Source: Polyangia bacterium
GTDB taxonomy: Bacteria > Myxococcota_A > Polyangia > Fen-1088
Assembly: GCA_036268875.1 (NCBI GenBank)
Contig: DATATI010000014.1
Span: 166,371 to 230,370 of the forward strand
Direction of reading: 5' to 3'
Length of the DNA: 64,000 nt
Shown here: positions 57,913 to 64,000 of the stretch, one piece after another
How the letters are laid out: each line of letters begins with the position of its first letter
Position numbering within the stretch: position 1 is the stretch's first letter
Program-made: the position numbers and the translations under genes
Notes under the pieces: model-generated
Told to the model about the DNA's origin: nothing
What the model saw: only the letters and a program-made list of their open reading frames with translations
Database searches by the model: none

Positions 57913-59661
57913 ATGAGAATCACGAATCTCAACATTAAAAACTATCGAACGCTTGAAGACATTAGCTTACCTTTCGCCACCTCGTATGCAGCGATCTGCG
58001 GGCGAAACGATGCTGGCAAGAGCAACATCATTCGGGCTCTCCGCCTCGTACTACGGGAGCAGGCGCGACCGTTCTTCCACGATGACGACGAGGAGCGGAT
58101 CTCATTCAAACAAGATTTTCCAAAATGGAAGAAAGTGCCCCCGGATGAGGATAAATCTCAACCAATATCGATAAGTGTATCTCTCGAATTGGACAGCGAG
58201 CGAGACGCTGGACTGCACCGGTTTGTTATCAAGCAACTCGGACTGACCGAGGACCTCCAAAAGTTGATTCTCACGATCGAACTTGAGCGTGGATCCGAAA
58301 AAAGTGAAGAAGCCGTTCTTCGAGTACGTGCGGGCGATCGAACCTTCGCTGATCTAGACGCGCAGGAGGTTCTCAAACGGTTTCGGAACGCGGGAAGTAT
58401 TCTGTTTCACAACTCAACAGAAACGGATCCTCCATTAAGGTATGCCGGTGCATTTCGCCACTATATTGGCGGCTTGTCAGATGAGTACGCCGACCTATTT
58501 AAGTCGAGTCGCGATAATCTCAATAAGAAACTCGGGAAACTGGCTAGAAAACATGCCAGCGAATTCGAGGCATTTTTGGGACGCCTTGGTTCAAAGTATA
58601 AGATCGGTCTTGGAGTACCCTCGTTTGATATAGGGTTCTTTCCCATAAGCATCACACTGGGGCACAAAGACTACGACGTCCCCCTTGATTCATGGGGAAG
58701 TGGCACAAGGAATCGAACGTTGATTCTCCTCGCGCTCCTTCGCGCAAAACAAGTTAGCCAATCGGCAACCTCAGCAGACAAGGTCACGCCGGTACTCGTC
58801 ATCGAGGAACCGGAGAGCTTCCTTCATCCGTCCGCTCAAGCCGAATTTGGGCGTGTCTTGAACGATCTCGCCGACGAGTTTGCGGTGCAGGTTATTGTTA
58901 CAACACACAGCCCGTACTTGCTGAGCACTCGGACTGCGGAAGCTAACCATCTAGTGTGCCGTCGCCGTCACTACAAGCAGAGCCTTGGAACTGAGCTCAT
59001 TGACACCGGCGGAGATAACTGGTTCAAGCCTTTTGGTGAGGTACTTGGATTGGACGGTGGGGAGCTAAAACCCTGGCGTAATTTAATGTTTAGCCCTCGC
59101 GATCACGTCCTTCTGGTTGAAGGCGACACGGATCGTGATTATCTGGAACTACTGCGAGACGAGCGTCATGGGACAAAACGCTTGAAGTTCGATGGCGAAA
59201 TCCTGCCCTACGACGGGACAGGAAGTCTACAGAGTCCCGTGCTGGTCCGATTCTTGAGGAATCGTTACCAAAGACTGTTTGTTACTTTTGATCTCGACTC
59301 GGCACCAAGCATTGAAAAGATGTTGCAACATCTCGGATTTCAAGATGGTGCGGACTACGTCGCGGTGGGAATGGCAGAGGCAGGCAAGCGGAATATCGAA
59401 GGCCTTCTCCCGGAACGTGTGGTTAAGGCTGTGTTTGCGGCACACGCGAGCACCGTGCAAGCCGCCACGAATGGCACCAAGGACGAGCAGAAGTCGGCGA
59501 AAGGTCGTTTGAAGAAGTTTCTATTCGAAGAGTTTAGAGCGAACGCAGTACCAGGAGATGAAGATTTTGGTGGGTTCTACAGGCTTGCCAGAAAGATTGA
59601 GCGCGCCTTCCCACCAGAAAAACCGAAGGACGAGATAGGGGGCGGGCTAACAGAGGAATGA
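57913..59661 (+). CDS. Cassette 2, gene A: OLD-family ATPase-TOPRIM endonuclease
   Basis: A 582-residue protein. The ABC-type ATPase has Walker A GRNDAGKS (30-37) after MRITNLNIKNYRTLEDISLP, signature-like SWGSGTRNR (260-268), Walker B VLVIEEPESFLHP (294-306) and THSPYLLSTR (331-340) with the switch His. The TOPRIM domain (about 395-500) keeps VEGDTDRDYLELL (Glu403), FDLDSAPS (Asp460, Asp462) and AGKRNIEGLLPE. This matches OLD/GajA-like nucleases, which cut nucleic acid in anti-phage defence. The gene is markedly less GC-rich than the chromosome. GAGG precedes the ATG, and the last 4 bp overlap gene B. Only 48 bp separate it from attC1, so it probably depends on upstream transcription. Confidence 0.9.
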   Translation: MRITNLNIKNYRTLEDISLPFATSYAAICGRNDAGKSNIIRALRLVLREQARPFFHDDDEERISFKQDFPKWKKVPPDEDKSQPISISVSLELDSERDAGLHRFVIKQLGLTEDLQKLILTIELERGSEKSEEAVLRVRAGDRTFADLDAQEVLKRFRNAGSILFHNSTETDPPLRYAGAFRHYIGGLSDEYADLFKSSRDNLNKKLGKLARKHASEFEAFLGRLGSKYKIGLGVPSFDIGFFPISITLGHKDYDVPLDSWGSGTRNRTLILLALLRAKQVSQSATSADKVTPVLVIEEPESFLHPSAQAEFGRVLNDLADEFAVQVIVTTHSPYLLSTRTAEANHLVCRRRHYKQSLGTELIDTGGDNWFKPFGEVLGLDGGELKPWRNLMFSPRDHVLLVEGDTDRDYLELLRDERHGTKRLKFDGEILPYDGTGSLQSPVLVRFLRNRYQRLFVTFDLDSAPSIEKMLQHLGFQDGADYVAVGMAEAGKRNIEGLLPERVVKAVFAAHASTVQAATNGTKDEQKSAKGRLKKFLFEEFRANAVPGDEDFGGFYRLARKIERAFPPEKPKDEIGGGLTEE

Positions 59662-61163
59662 AGCAGACGGTCGCCTGTGGCGCCCGCAGCTTATTCCCAT
59701 CATGTTGGACAGACCAGGACATGATTGAGGTGTTTATCCCAGAGGGCCGTGAGCTCCCCCTCGATGAAGTTCGTGTTGCGGAGCTTGTAGCGAAGGCGCT
59801 GTACGCCGCTGAACGTGACCTGCGGTCTGTAACGCCGCCCCACATTTCCCGAGCAATTTATCGCCCAACCACCAACGGGTGGGCTGCTACTGAGTTGCCG
59901 TTTCCCCACTACCGGGCACGGATTGTGTGGGACGCCATCGACAAGGTGTGGAATGCCGCCGAAACCGAAGAACTTACGGGTTATCTCTGGGAACGCGGCG
60001 CTCTCAAGAAAAAAATCTCCACTGAAGGCCAAGTAGCTCCCGGCAAAGACTCGTGGGCGCGATTTGTTTGGGGCGAACTAATTCATGGCCCCCTTCTGCA
60101 CCTCCTTCGCGAGGCTGCGATCCGGGAGCTAAACGATACCGGCGGCTTTACCCCATGGGAACTGGGCCACGAGGAGGTACGGCTCGCAGCAGAGGAGATC
60201 GCGCGGCGTTTGTGCAAGTCTGGACGCCGCGTGGTTGCTTTATGCCCTGTTGTCGGCCTCGCACTTGGCGACGACTGCGATCGATTTGAATCCGAGGTGG
60301 GTGTGGTCATTTATCGAATGACCGAAGACCGGAAACGCCTCCTTCTTTCCCGATTCGAATCCGAATTTGTCGACGAAGACATGTTGTCGTGGGCAGCGGA
60401 CGCTCTAGTCGAGATCACCCAAACATTTTCAGCTGAAGACGACGACGACGTTGCAAGGTCGATTGCGAGCGCGCTCGACAGGATCAAGTGGTCCACGCTG
60501 GTCACGGCTGAAGGAACAGTGCCCGTCGAAGAAGGGCCAGTAATCATTCGAGGGCCAGCGGGGTGGCGAGGACGAACCCTTCGGCGTGGAGATCCCGTCG
60601 TCGGGAATCGATCCTGGCCTCACCACCGGATCACAGAGGACACTTGGCGAGCTATTGCTGCCGCGATTGAGGAATTGAAAAAGGCAGAAAGCGCCACCGT
60701 CGAACTGGAGCAAGCCGTGTGGCACTTTGGTAGATCGTGCACCGCAACGATCGGCAGGGACATTGTGCTGGAGTCAGCTATCGGCCTTGAGCACCTCCTC
60801 GTGCCGGATTCCGGCGAGGCGACCTACAAGCTTTCTGTCCACGGACTTGCGCTTCTGGGAGCCTCGGAGGGATTTTCGGTTGCCGATGAACTCGTCGACA
60901 TCTATCGAATGAGAAGTCAGGCTGCTCACGGCTCCGGAAGTTCTGAACACAAGTTTAAGGAAACCGCACCGCGAGCCAGAATGCTTCTGGCTAAAGCCAT
61001 CTGGGCGATTGTTCGCGGGATCAATGGGGGCTCTGTTCGCGTCACAGATGCCAAGGGAGACATCGGAAAGGCAGTAAAGGCGCACTTTCTCCGCATGATT
61101 GCGAGAGCTGTCCAACCCGGCGTTGAACCCGACGGGCCTCCGGCCCGCGGGTTAACGCCATGA
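59658..61163 (+). CDS. Cassette 2, gene B: Apea-like HEPN-domain protein (putative RNase effector)
   Basis: A 501-residue protein starting at the ATG of an ATGA overlap with the OLD gene; ATG 59721 is an alternative. The C-terminal region (about 345-455) looks like an Apea-type HEPN domain: WHFGRSCTATIGRDIVLESAIGLEHLL in parts, YKLSVHGLALLG, then DIYRMRSQAAHGSG, where Arg419 and His424 form the Rx4H motif of HEPN RNases. The first 300 residues match nothing I recognise. The last 17 residues are encoded by attC 2 itself. Coupling to an OLD nuclease suggests a sensor-effector pair: one partner detects phage activity and the HEPN domain cuts RNA (inference). Confidence 0.75.
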   Translation: MKQTVACGARSLFPSCWTDQDMIEVFIPEGRELPLDEVRVAELVAKALYAAERDLRSVTPPHISRAIYRPTTNGWAATELPFPHYRARIVWDAIDKVWNAAETEELTGYLWERGALKKKISTEGQVAPGKDSWARFVWGELIHGPLLHLLREAAIRELNDTGGFTPWELGHEEVRLAAEEIARRLCKSGRRVVALCPVVGLALGDDCDRFESEVGVVIYRMTEDRKRLLLSRFESEFVDEDMLSWAADALVEITQTFSAEDDDDVARSIASALDRIKWSTLVTAEGTVPVEEGPVIIRGPAGWRGRTLRRGDPVVGNRSWPHHRITEDTWRAIAAAIEELKKAESATVELEQAVWHFGRSCTATIGRDIVLESAIGLEHLLVPDSGEATYKLSVHGLALLGASEGFSVADELVDIYRMRSQAAHGSGSSEHKFKETAPRARMLLAKAIWAIVRGINGGSVRVTDAKGDIGKAVKAHFLRMIARAVQPGVEPDGPPARGLTP

Positions 61164-61171
61164 CGTTGGAC
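61110..61171 (+). other. attC site 2
   Basis: R'' GTCCAAC (61110-61116) and R' GTTGGAC (61165-61171, exact GTTRRRY). Inner arms GGCGTT-G-AACCCG and CGGGTTAACGCC, one extrahelical G; 62 bp. It contains the stop codon of the HEPN gene. Confidence 0.93.
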
Positions 61172-61185
61172 GGACTGGAGACAAA

Positions 61186-61581
61186 GTGCCAAGTGTACTG
61201 ATCGAAATCCGGCGCGCGATTCCCGCCGAAGAGGAATCTCGCCTCATGGAGGCGGTCCACTCGGCCTTACGAGAGGCCTTCAAGATTCTCCCAGGTGACA
61301 GGAACGTGCGCCTGGTCGTTCACGAACCCCATCGCTTTGCCTGCCCCCCGGAGCGAAGCCAACCGGAGCTCTACACACACATCAGCATCGACGCCTTCGC
61401 CGGCCGATCGCTTGATGCGAAGCGAGCTCTATACCGTGGCATCGTCGAAAAGTTGGAGGATCTCGGGATTCCGAAGGACCACGTTAAGATCATGTTGAAA
61501 GAGATCCCGAAGGAGAACTGGGGCATCCGAGGAGGCCACGCGGGTTGCGACGTAGAGCTGGGCTTCAAGATAGATGTATAG
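61186..61581 (+). CDS. Cassette 3: tautomerase-family protein
   Basis: A 131-residue protein starting at GTG 61186, with GGAG 5 nt upstream and 14 bp from attC 2. After Met removal the N-terminus is Pro (PSVLIEIRRAIPAEEE), the general base of the tautomerase (4-oxalocrotonate tautomerase/MIF) superfamily. It is about twice the 4-OT length, consistent with two fused beta-alpha-beta units; later landmarks are GDRNVRLVVHEPHRFACP, AGRSLDAKRALYRGIVEKL and ENWGIRGGHAGCDVELGFKI. It may handle a small ketoacid or halogenated compound; the reaction is unknown. Confidence 0.85.
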   Translation: MPSVLIEIRRAIPAEEESRLMEAVHSALREAFKILPGDRNVRLVVHEPHRFACPPERSQPELYTHISIDAFAGRSLDAKRALYRGIVEKLEDLGIPKDHVKIMLKEIPKENWGIRGGHAGCDVELGFKIDV

Positions 61582-61589
61582 GTGGCGCC

Positions 61590-61650
61590 GTCCAACCCGG
61601 AATTGCAGCGGACGGGCTGCGCCCGCCGCTGAATTCCAGTATCGTTATGC
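61590..61650 (+). other. attC site 3
   Basis: R'' GTCCAAC (61590-61596), the exact complement of this cassette's starting GTTGGAC; R' GTTATGC (61644-61650). Inner arms GGAATT-G-CAGCGG and CCGCTGAATTCC with one extrahelical G; 61 bp. Confidence 0.93.
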
Positions 61651-61659
61651 GGACATCGA

Positions 61660-62535
61660 ATGGTTGAGCAGGAATCGCTGATTTCTTCCGCACTCGAGAA
61701 TGCGGTATGGGCATTCACGCTCGTGCGCCGACGCTATCCCCTCCTGATGGACACGGCGGCGGAACTCGGACGCGTTCGAGAACACGTCAATGTATACGGG
61801 CACAATGACGGTCTCATGCAAATCATGAGGGATTCATTCGACATGCTCGTTATCGATCTTTTCTCGATCCGAGAATCTCTGGTCGAGCGTGGCGGTCTCC
61901 TGGACCTGGTCCGGCAGTCACCTCAAATCCTTCGCCGTCGATCGCCCGAGGAGTTTCATCCGAATGAGACCGGCGCGGGGCTTTCGGACGAGGAGCGCAC
62001 GCGAATGCTCCCGGATCTCATTCGCCTGACCCAAGAGCGCTATGCGCGCGGTATCAATACGGCTATCAACCGACTCGTCGGATCATCGGATCCCGTCACC
62101 GCCGAGAGCGTCGACCAGCTAATAGCAGATTTTCGGCGGGCCACCGAGGCGCTTGATCGAGACCGGAACCGAGTCAGGGCGCATCGGTATCAAAGGGGAA
62201 GTCACGATACAACCCACCTGTTTATCCCACTGCCCGATTTGGTCTCGCAGATCGGCGTGGTTGAACGCCTCTTGGCCGATTTTTATCTAATTGTCCACAA
62301 TGGAAGCTTTGCCATGGAAATGACGTTCGCGTGTGACCCAACCGGCACTGCGGAGTCGCTGGCAGATCTGCTAGTCCACGGAACCATCAATCGCGCCACC
62401 CTTGCGTATGGAGCCGTTCCAACTGAGCCGTCGGGGGCCGACGACAGGCCGTGGTATTGGGCGAAGCGCGAAGCGGTGATTCAGGGACGTGTTGAGCCCA
62501 GGAATATTCCGTCAAAACGTCAGGGAGCCGCATAA
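61660..62535 (+). CDS. Cassette 4: AbiU2-like HEPN candidate
   Basis: A 291-residue, mostly helical protein starting MVEQESLISSALENAVWAFTL. Helices read DGLMQIMRDSFDMLVIDLFSIRESL (in parts) and VDQLIADFRRATEALDRDRNRVRAHRYQRG. Arg169 and His175 give an Rx5H motif, and the layout of an N-terminal helix bundle, a long insertion and a late RxxxxxHR helix resembles HEPN_AbiU2 proteins. It could be an abortive-infection RNase or the antitoxin-side partner of one. The stop TAA is part of the attC R'' box GCATAAC. Similarity is by pattern only, so the call is tentative. Confidence 0.5.
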   Translation: MVEQESLISSALENAVWAFTLVRRRYPLLMDTAAELGRVREHVNVYGHNDGLMQIMRDSFDMLVIDLFSIRESLVERGGLLDLVRQSPQILRRRSPEEFHPNETGAGLSDEERTRMLPDLIRLTQERYARGINTAINRLVGSSDPVTAESVDQLIADFRRATEALDRDRNRVRAHRYQRGSHDTTHLFIPLPDLVSQIGVVERLLADFYLIVHNGSFAMEMTFACDPTGTAESLADLLVHGTINRATLAYGAVPTEPSGADDRPWYWAKREAVIQGRVEPRNIPSKRQGAA

Positions 62536-62589
62536 CACGCCGATGAAGCGGACGGGCTTCGCCCGCCGCTTATCGCCAGGACGTTGGGC
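62530..62589 (+). other. attC site 4
   Basis: R'' GCATAAC (62530-62536), exact complement of the cassette's starting GTTATGC; R' GTTGGGC (62583-62589, exact consensus). Arms CGAT-G-AAGCGG and CCGCTTATCG with one extrahelical G; 60 bp. Confidence 0.93.
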
Positions 62590-62616
62590 AGCCGGAGTGA
62601 GTCTCCGGTGGGAGGA

Positions 62617-62889
62617 ATGAAGATGAACGGATTTGGTTGGGCGCGCGTCCTCACAGCGTTCGCTTTGTGGTGTTTCGTCGGTGCGACGGTCGTCGGCTGC
62701 GGCGGCAGTGGAAGCAGCGTTACGGACTGCCCGTCCTACGTCGTTGTTCCGGACGGCGGCGCGAGCGGGTTCTCGTCGGTCGGCGAGTGGCGCACGGACG
62801 GGGTCTGCGCGCAGTATTGCCAGGCCGACTACCCAGTGTGCCAACTTGCGACGGCGAACTCCGTGAAGTGCCAGAAGGGGTGCCAATGA
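62617..62889 (+). CDS. Cassette 5: small Cys-rich lipoprotein of unknown function
   Basis: A 90-residue protein from ATG 62617, right behind GGGAGGA; an in-frame start at 62584 falls inside attC 4 and is rejected. The signal peptide FGWARVLTAFALWCFVGATV ends in the lipobox VVGC, so the protein should be lipid-anchored. The mature part has Gly/Ser (GGSGSS) followed by six further Cys within 55 residues (DCPSY, VCAQYC, PVCQL, KCQKGC). No family is recognised. A small surface lipoprotein in a mobile cassette may be a phage-exclusion or envelope-modifying factor, but nothing proves this. Confidence 0.7.
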   Translation: MKMNGFGWARVLTAFALWCFVGATVVGCGGSGSSVTDCPSYVVVPDGGASGFSSVGEWRTDGVCAQYCQADYPVCQLATANSVKCQKGCQ

Positions 62890-62929
62890 TGTATCGAACT
62901 CTCCATCGCGCCGCGTGCAATTGGTTGCT

Positions 62930-62991
62930 GCCCAACCCGGCGTTGAACCTGACGGGCCTTCGGCCCGCAGGTTAACGCCACGACGTTATGC
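62930..62991 (+). other. attC site 5
   Basis: R'' GCCCAAC (62930-62936), exact complement of the cassette's starting GTTGGGC; R' GTTATGC (62985-62991). Inner arms GGCGTT-G-AACCTG and CAGGTTAACGCC as in attC 1; 62 bp. Confidence 0.93.
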
Positions 62992-62998
62992 GGATCCA

Positions 62999-63505
62999 AT
63001 GAGGCGCGAGACTGCTGAAGTGGATGCCTTGAAGCTTGACGAGTCATCGCGCCGGCTGTTGGCAGCCATGACCGATCATCCGATTCGAGGTCGCACAAAC
63101 TTCCTAATGGAGAAGCTTTCTGACGGGACGTGGAGTCTCGTGGTCAAGATCCCTTCTCCGACCGGCGACCGACGGCGCACCATTTCGCTTTGGCTCGACG
63201 AGAAACGCGTCCCGTCTCTTGAATTCGGTGCCTGGCATTCCCATGCCGATCTCTGGGATCCCGATCCCGACGTCGGGCTGCGCCGGATGCTCGACTACCT
63301 TGAGCGGATCACCGACGGTGAGATCGTTCTCGCCGAGTTGCCGACAGTTGGTGATGGAATGCCCTACCGAGTTATCGACATGACTGACCGGGAGGAGATC
63401 CTCGATGAACTGACGTCGCCCGATGTCCCCCCTGAGATGAAACTGCTATCTTGGTCGGGTGCCGAGGACGCCTTATTGAGTGATTTGCGCGAACAGCCCG
63501 CATAA
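62999..63505 (+). CDS. Cassette 6: hypothetical protein
   Basis: A 168-residue protein from ATG 62999, 8 bp after attC 5; an upstream in-frame ATG at 62915 would read through the attC and is not credible. It is soluble, without signal peptide. Notable stretches are FLMEKLSDGTWSLVVKIPSP, RRTISLWLDEKRVPSLEFG and HSHADLWDPDPDVGLRRMLDY, suggesting an alpha/beta protein of the size of immunity proteins, but I do not recognise the family. The stop TAA lies in the R'' box of attC 6. Confidence 0.65.
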   Translation: MRRETAEVDALKLDESSRRLLAAMTDHPIRGRTNFLMEKLSDGTWSLVVKIPSPTGDRRRTISLWLDEKRVPSLEFGAWHSHADLWDPDPDVGLRRMLDYLERITDGEIVLAELPTVGDGMPYRVIDMTDREEILDELTSPDVPPEMKLLSWSGAEDALLSDLREQPA

Positions 63506-63562
63506 CCCGCCGTTGCAGCGGACGGCGCTTGCGCGCCGCCGCTGAACGGCAGATCGTTAGCC
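63500..63562 (+). other. attC site 6
   Basis: R'' GCATAAC (63500-63506), exact complement of the cassette's starting GTTATGC; R' GTTAGCC (63556-63562). Arms GCCGTT-G-CAGCGG and CCGCTGAACGGC; 63 bp. Confidence 0.93.
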
Positions 63563-63572
63563 GGATACAGCG

Positions 63573-63896
63573 ATGAGCCAGGATGCGCTTCGGGAGAAAG
63601 TAGTCGCGATCGCCCGAGGCATCCTCGACGGCGAGACTGAGGTGTTGGAAGGCTCACGGATCTTGTCGGGACTGCTCGGGCGGCTGTCTCTTGGCGATGA
63701 TGACGAGGACCATCGCGCGTTCGTGCTGATCGACTCCGAGACCGACGCGCTGCCAGTAAGCCGGGCTCGAGCCCACTGGTCAGCAGAGTCGCTGTTGGAA
63801 CTCGACCCGCGGTTCCGCGACGCTCAAAAGTGGGCTCTGGCGATCGCCGAGCCGCACTGCTCGAACCTGATCAAGAGATTCGCTCCGGTGTCGTGA
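63573..63896 (+). CDS. Cassette 7: DUF2489-like hypothetical protein
   Basis: A 107-residue acidic protein from ATG 63573. The pattern VVAIARGILDGETEVLEGSR, FVLIDSETDALPVSRARAHW and the C-terminal CSNLIKRF resembles DUF2489-type proteins, small soluble proteins of unknown function often found near toxin-immunity or mobile genes. No ribosome site is obvious in the 10 bp between attC 6 and the start. The call is by pattern memory and moderate in strength. Confidence 0.6.
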   Translation: MSQDALREKVVAIARGILDGETEVLEGSRILSGLLGRLSLGDDDEDHRAFVLIDSETDALPVSRARAHWSAESLLELDPRFRDAQKWALAIAEPHCSNLIKRFAPVS

Positions 63897-63912
63897 GGTC
63901 GGCGGTGGTACC

Positions 63913-63975
63913 GGCTAACAACGTGTTGCAGCGGACGGCGCTTGCGCGCCGCCGCTGAACACGAGATCGTTAGCC
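63913..63975 (+). other. attC site 7
   Basis: R'' GGCTAAC (63913-63919), exact complement of the cassette's starting GTTAGCC; R' GTTAGCC (63969-63975) opens cassette 8, which leaves the window. Arms CGTGTT-G-CAGCGG and CCGCTGAACACG; 63 bp. Confidence 0.93.
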
Positions 63976-64000
63976 GGATCGACCCAGGCGATGCCTCGAT

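Larger units (their letters stand above)
56132..64000 (+). mobile_element. Chromosomal integron, integrase in 'inverted' orientation, seven complete cassettes
   Basis: It consists of intI (56132-57223), an attI-like region ending in GTTAGGC at 57432-57438, and cassettes bounded by attC sites. Taking cleavage between G and TT of each GTTRRRY-type box, the cassettes are 57433-57864, 57865-61165, 61166-61644, 61645-62583, 62584-62985, 62986-63556, 63557-63969 and an eighth starting at 63970. All cassette genes and all attC sites have the same direction, which is also that of intI; in class 1 integrons intI points away from the array. Base composition of several cassettes is visibly less GC-rich than the flanking chromosome. 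The array continues beyond the window. Confidence 0.93.

Noticed and set aside
62584..62616. Earlier start for the cassette 5 lipoprotein
   Set aside because: It lies within the attC R' box; ATG 62617 has a good GGGAGGA site and begins the signal peptide.
62915..62998. Earlier start for the cassette 6 gene
   Set aside because: The extra codons would be translated attC 5 sequence; the in-frame ATG at 62999 follows the site.
57808..63975. CRISPR array, because of regularly recurring similar 60-bp palindromic repeats
   Set aside because: Spacing is gene-sized and irregular, each repeat has R''/R' boxes with one extrahelical base, and there are no cas genes: these are attC sites.

Overview
The window is high-GC DNA with dense, long operons. 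Several features point to a Gram-negative, myxobacterium-like (Myxococcota/Deltaproteobacteria) chromosome: a very large TPR protein, a transmembrane Ser/Thr kinase with a Pro-rich tail, Pro/Ala-rich outer-membrane porins, and a LamG lipoprotein with Asn-Gly-Leu repeats. This placement is inferred from gene content; there is no rRNA or other phylogenetic marker, and I saw no tRNA or CRISPR array.

Layout. 1-7570 is a sugar-acid catabolic block: kdgD (cut by the window edge), gudD, a galactarate/altronate-type dehydratase, an outer-membrane porin, an SDR dehydrogenase and, divergently, uxaC. 7700-10800 is an SsuABC/TauABC-like ABC transporter, interrupted by a 215-bp palindromic MITE-like element. 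11082-15487 is a CUT1-type sugar ABC transporter with a Tat-exported binding protein. 15505-21289 is a polysaccharide/glycolipid block (methyltransferase, polytopic membrane protein, two GT2 glycosyltransferases, acyltransferase 3). 21311-26889 is a livKHMGF branched-chain amino-acid/amide transporter whose LivG subunit carries two large insertions with four predicted membrane helices. 26952-44054 holds a 2-hydroxyacid dehydrogenase, the TPR protein, an alpha/beta hydrolase, a small His-rich secreted protein, a GT39-like transferase, pyruvate carboxylase, an orphan sugar-binding lipoprotein, two tandem beta-barrel porins and the NGL-repeat/LamG lipoprotein. 44065-55994 is amino-acid metabolism: thrA (aspartate kinase-homoserine dehydrogenase), thrC plus a kinase gene, and gltBD.

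The most interesting part is 56132-64000: a chromosomal integron. It has an IntI-type tyrosine recombinase with the IntI-specific insert, an attI-like region ending in the core GTTAGGC, and seven attC sites of 60-63 bp that delimit seven complete cassettes and the start of an eighth. The integrase points toward the array, so attI lies at its 3' end: the 'inverted' arrangement, opposite to class 1 integrons. The cassettes encode an orphan NTF2-fold immunity protein; a 3.3-kb two-gene unit of an OLD-family ATPase-TOPRIM nuclease translationally coupled to a protein with a C-terminal Apea-like HEPN domain; a tautomerase; an AbiU2-like HEPN candidate; a small lipoprotein; an unknown protein; and a DUF2489-like protein. 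The OLD-HEPN pair is my best candidate for an undescribed system, most likely an abortive-infection type anti-phage module carried as an integron cassette.
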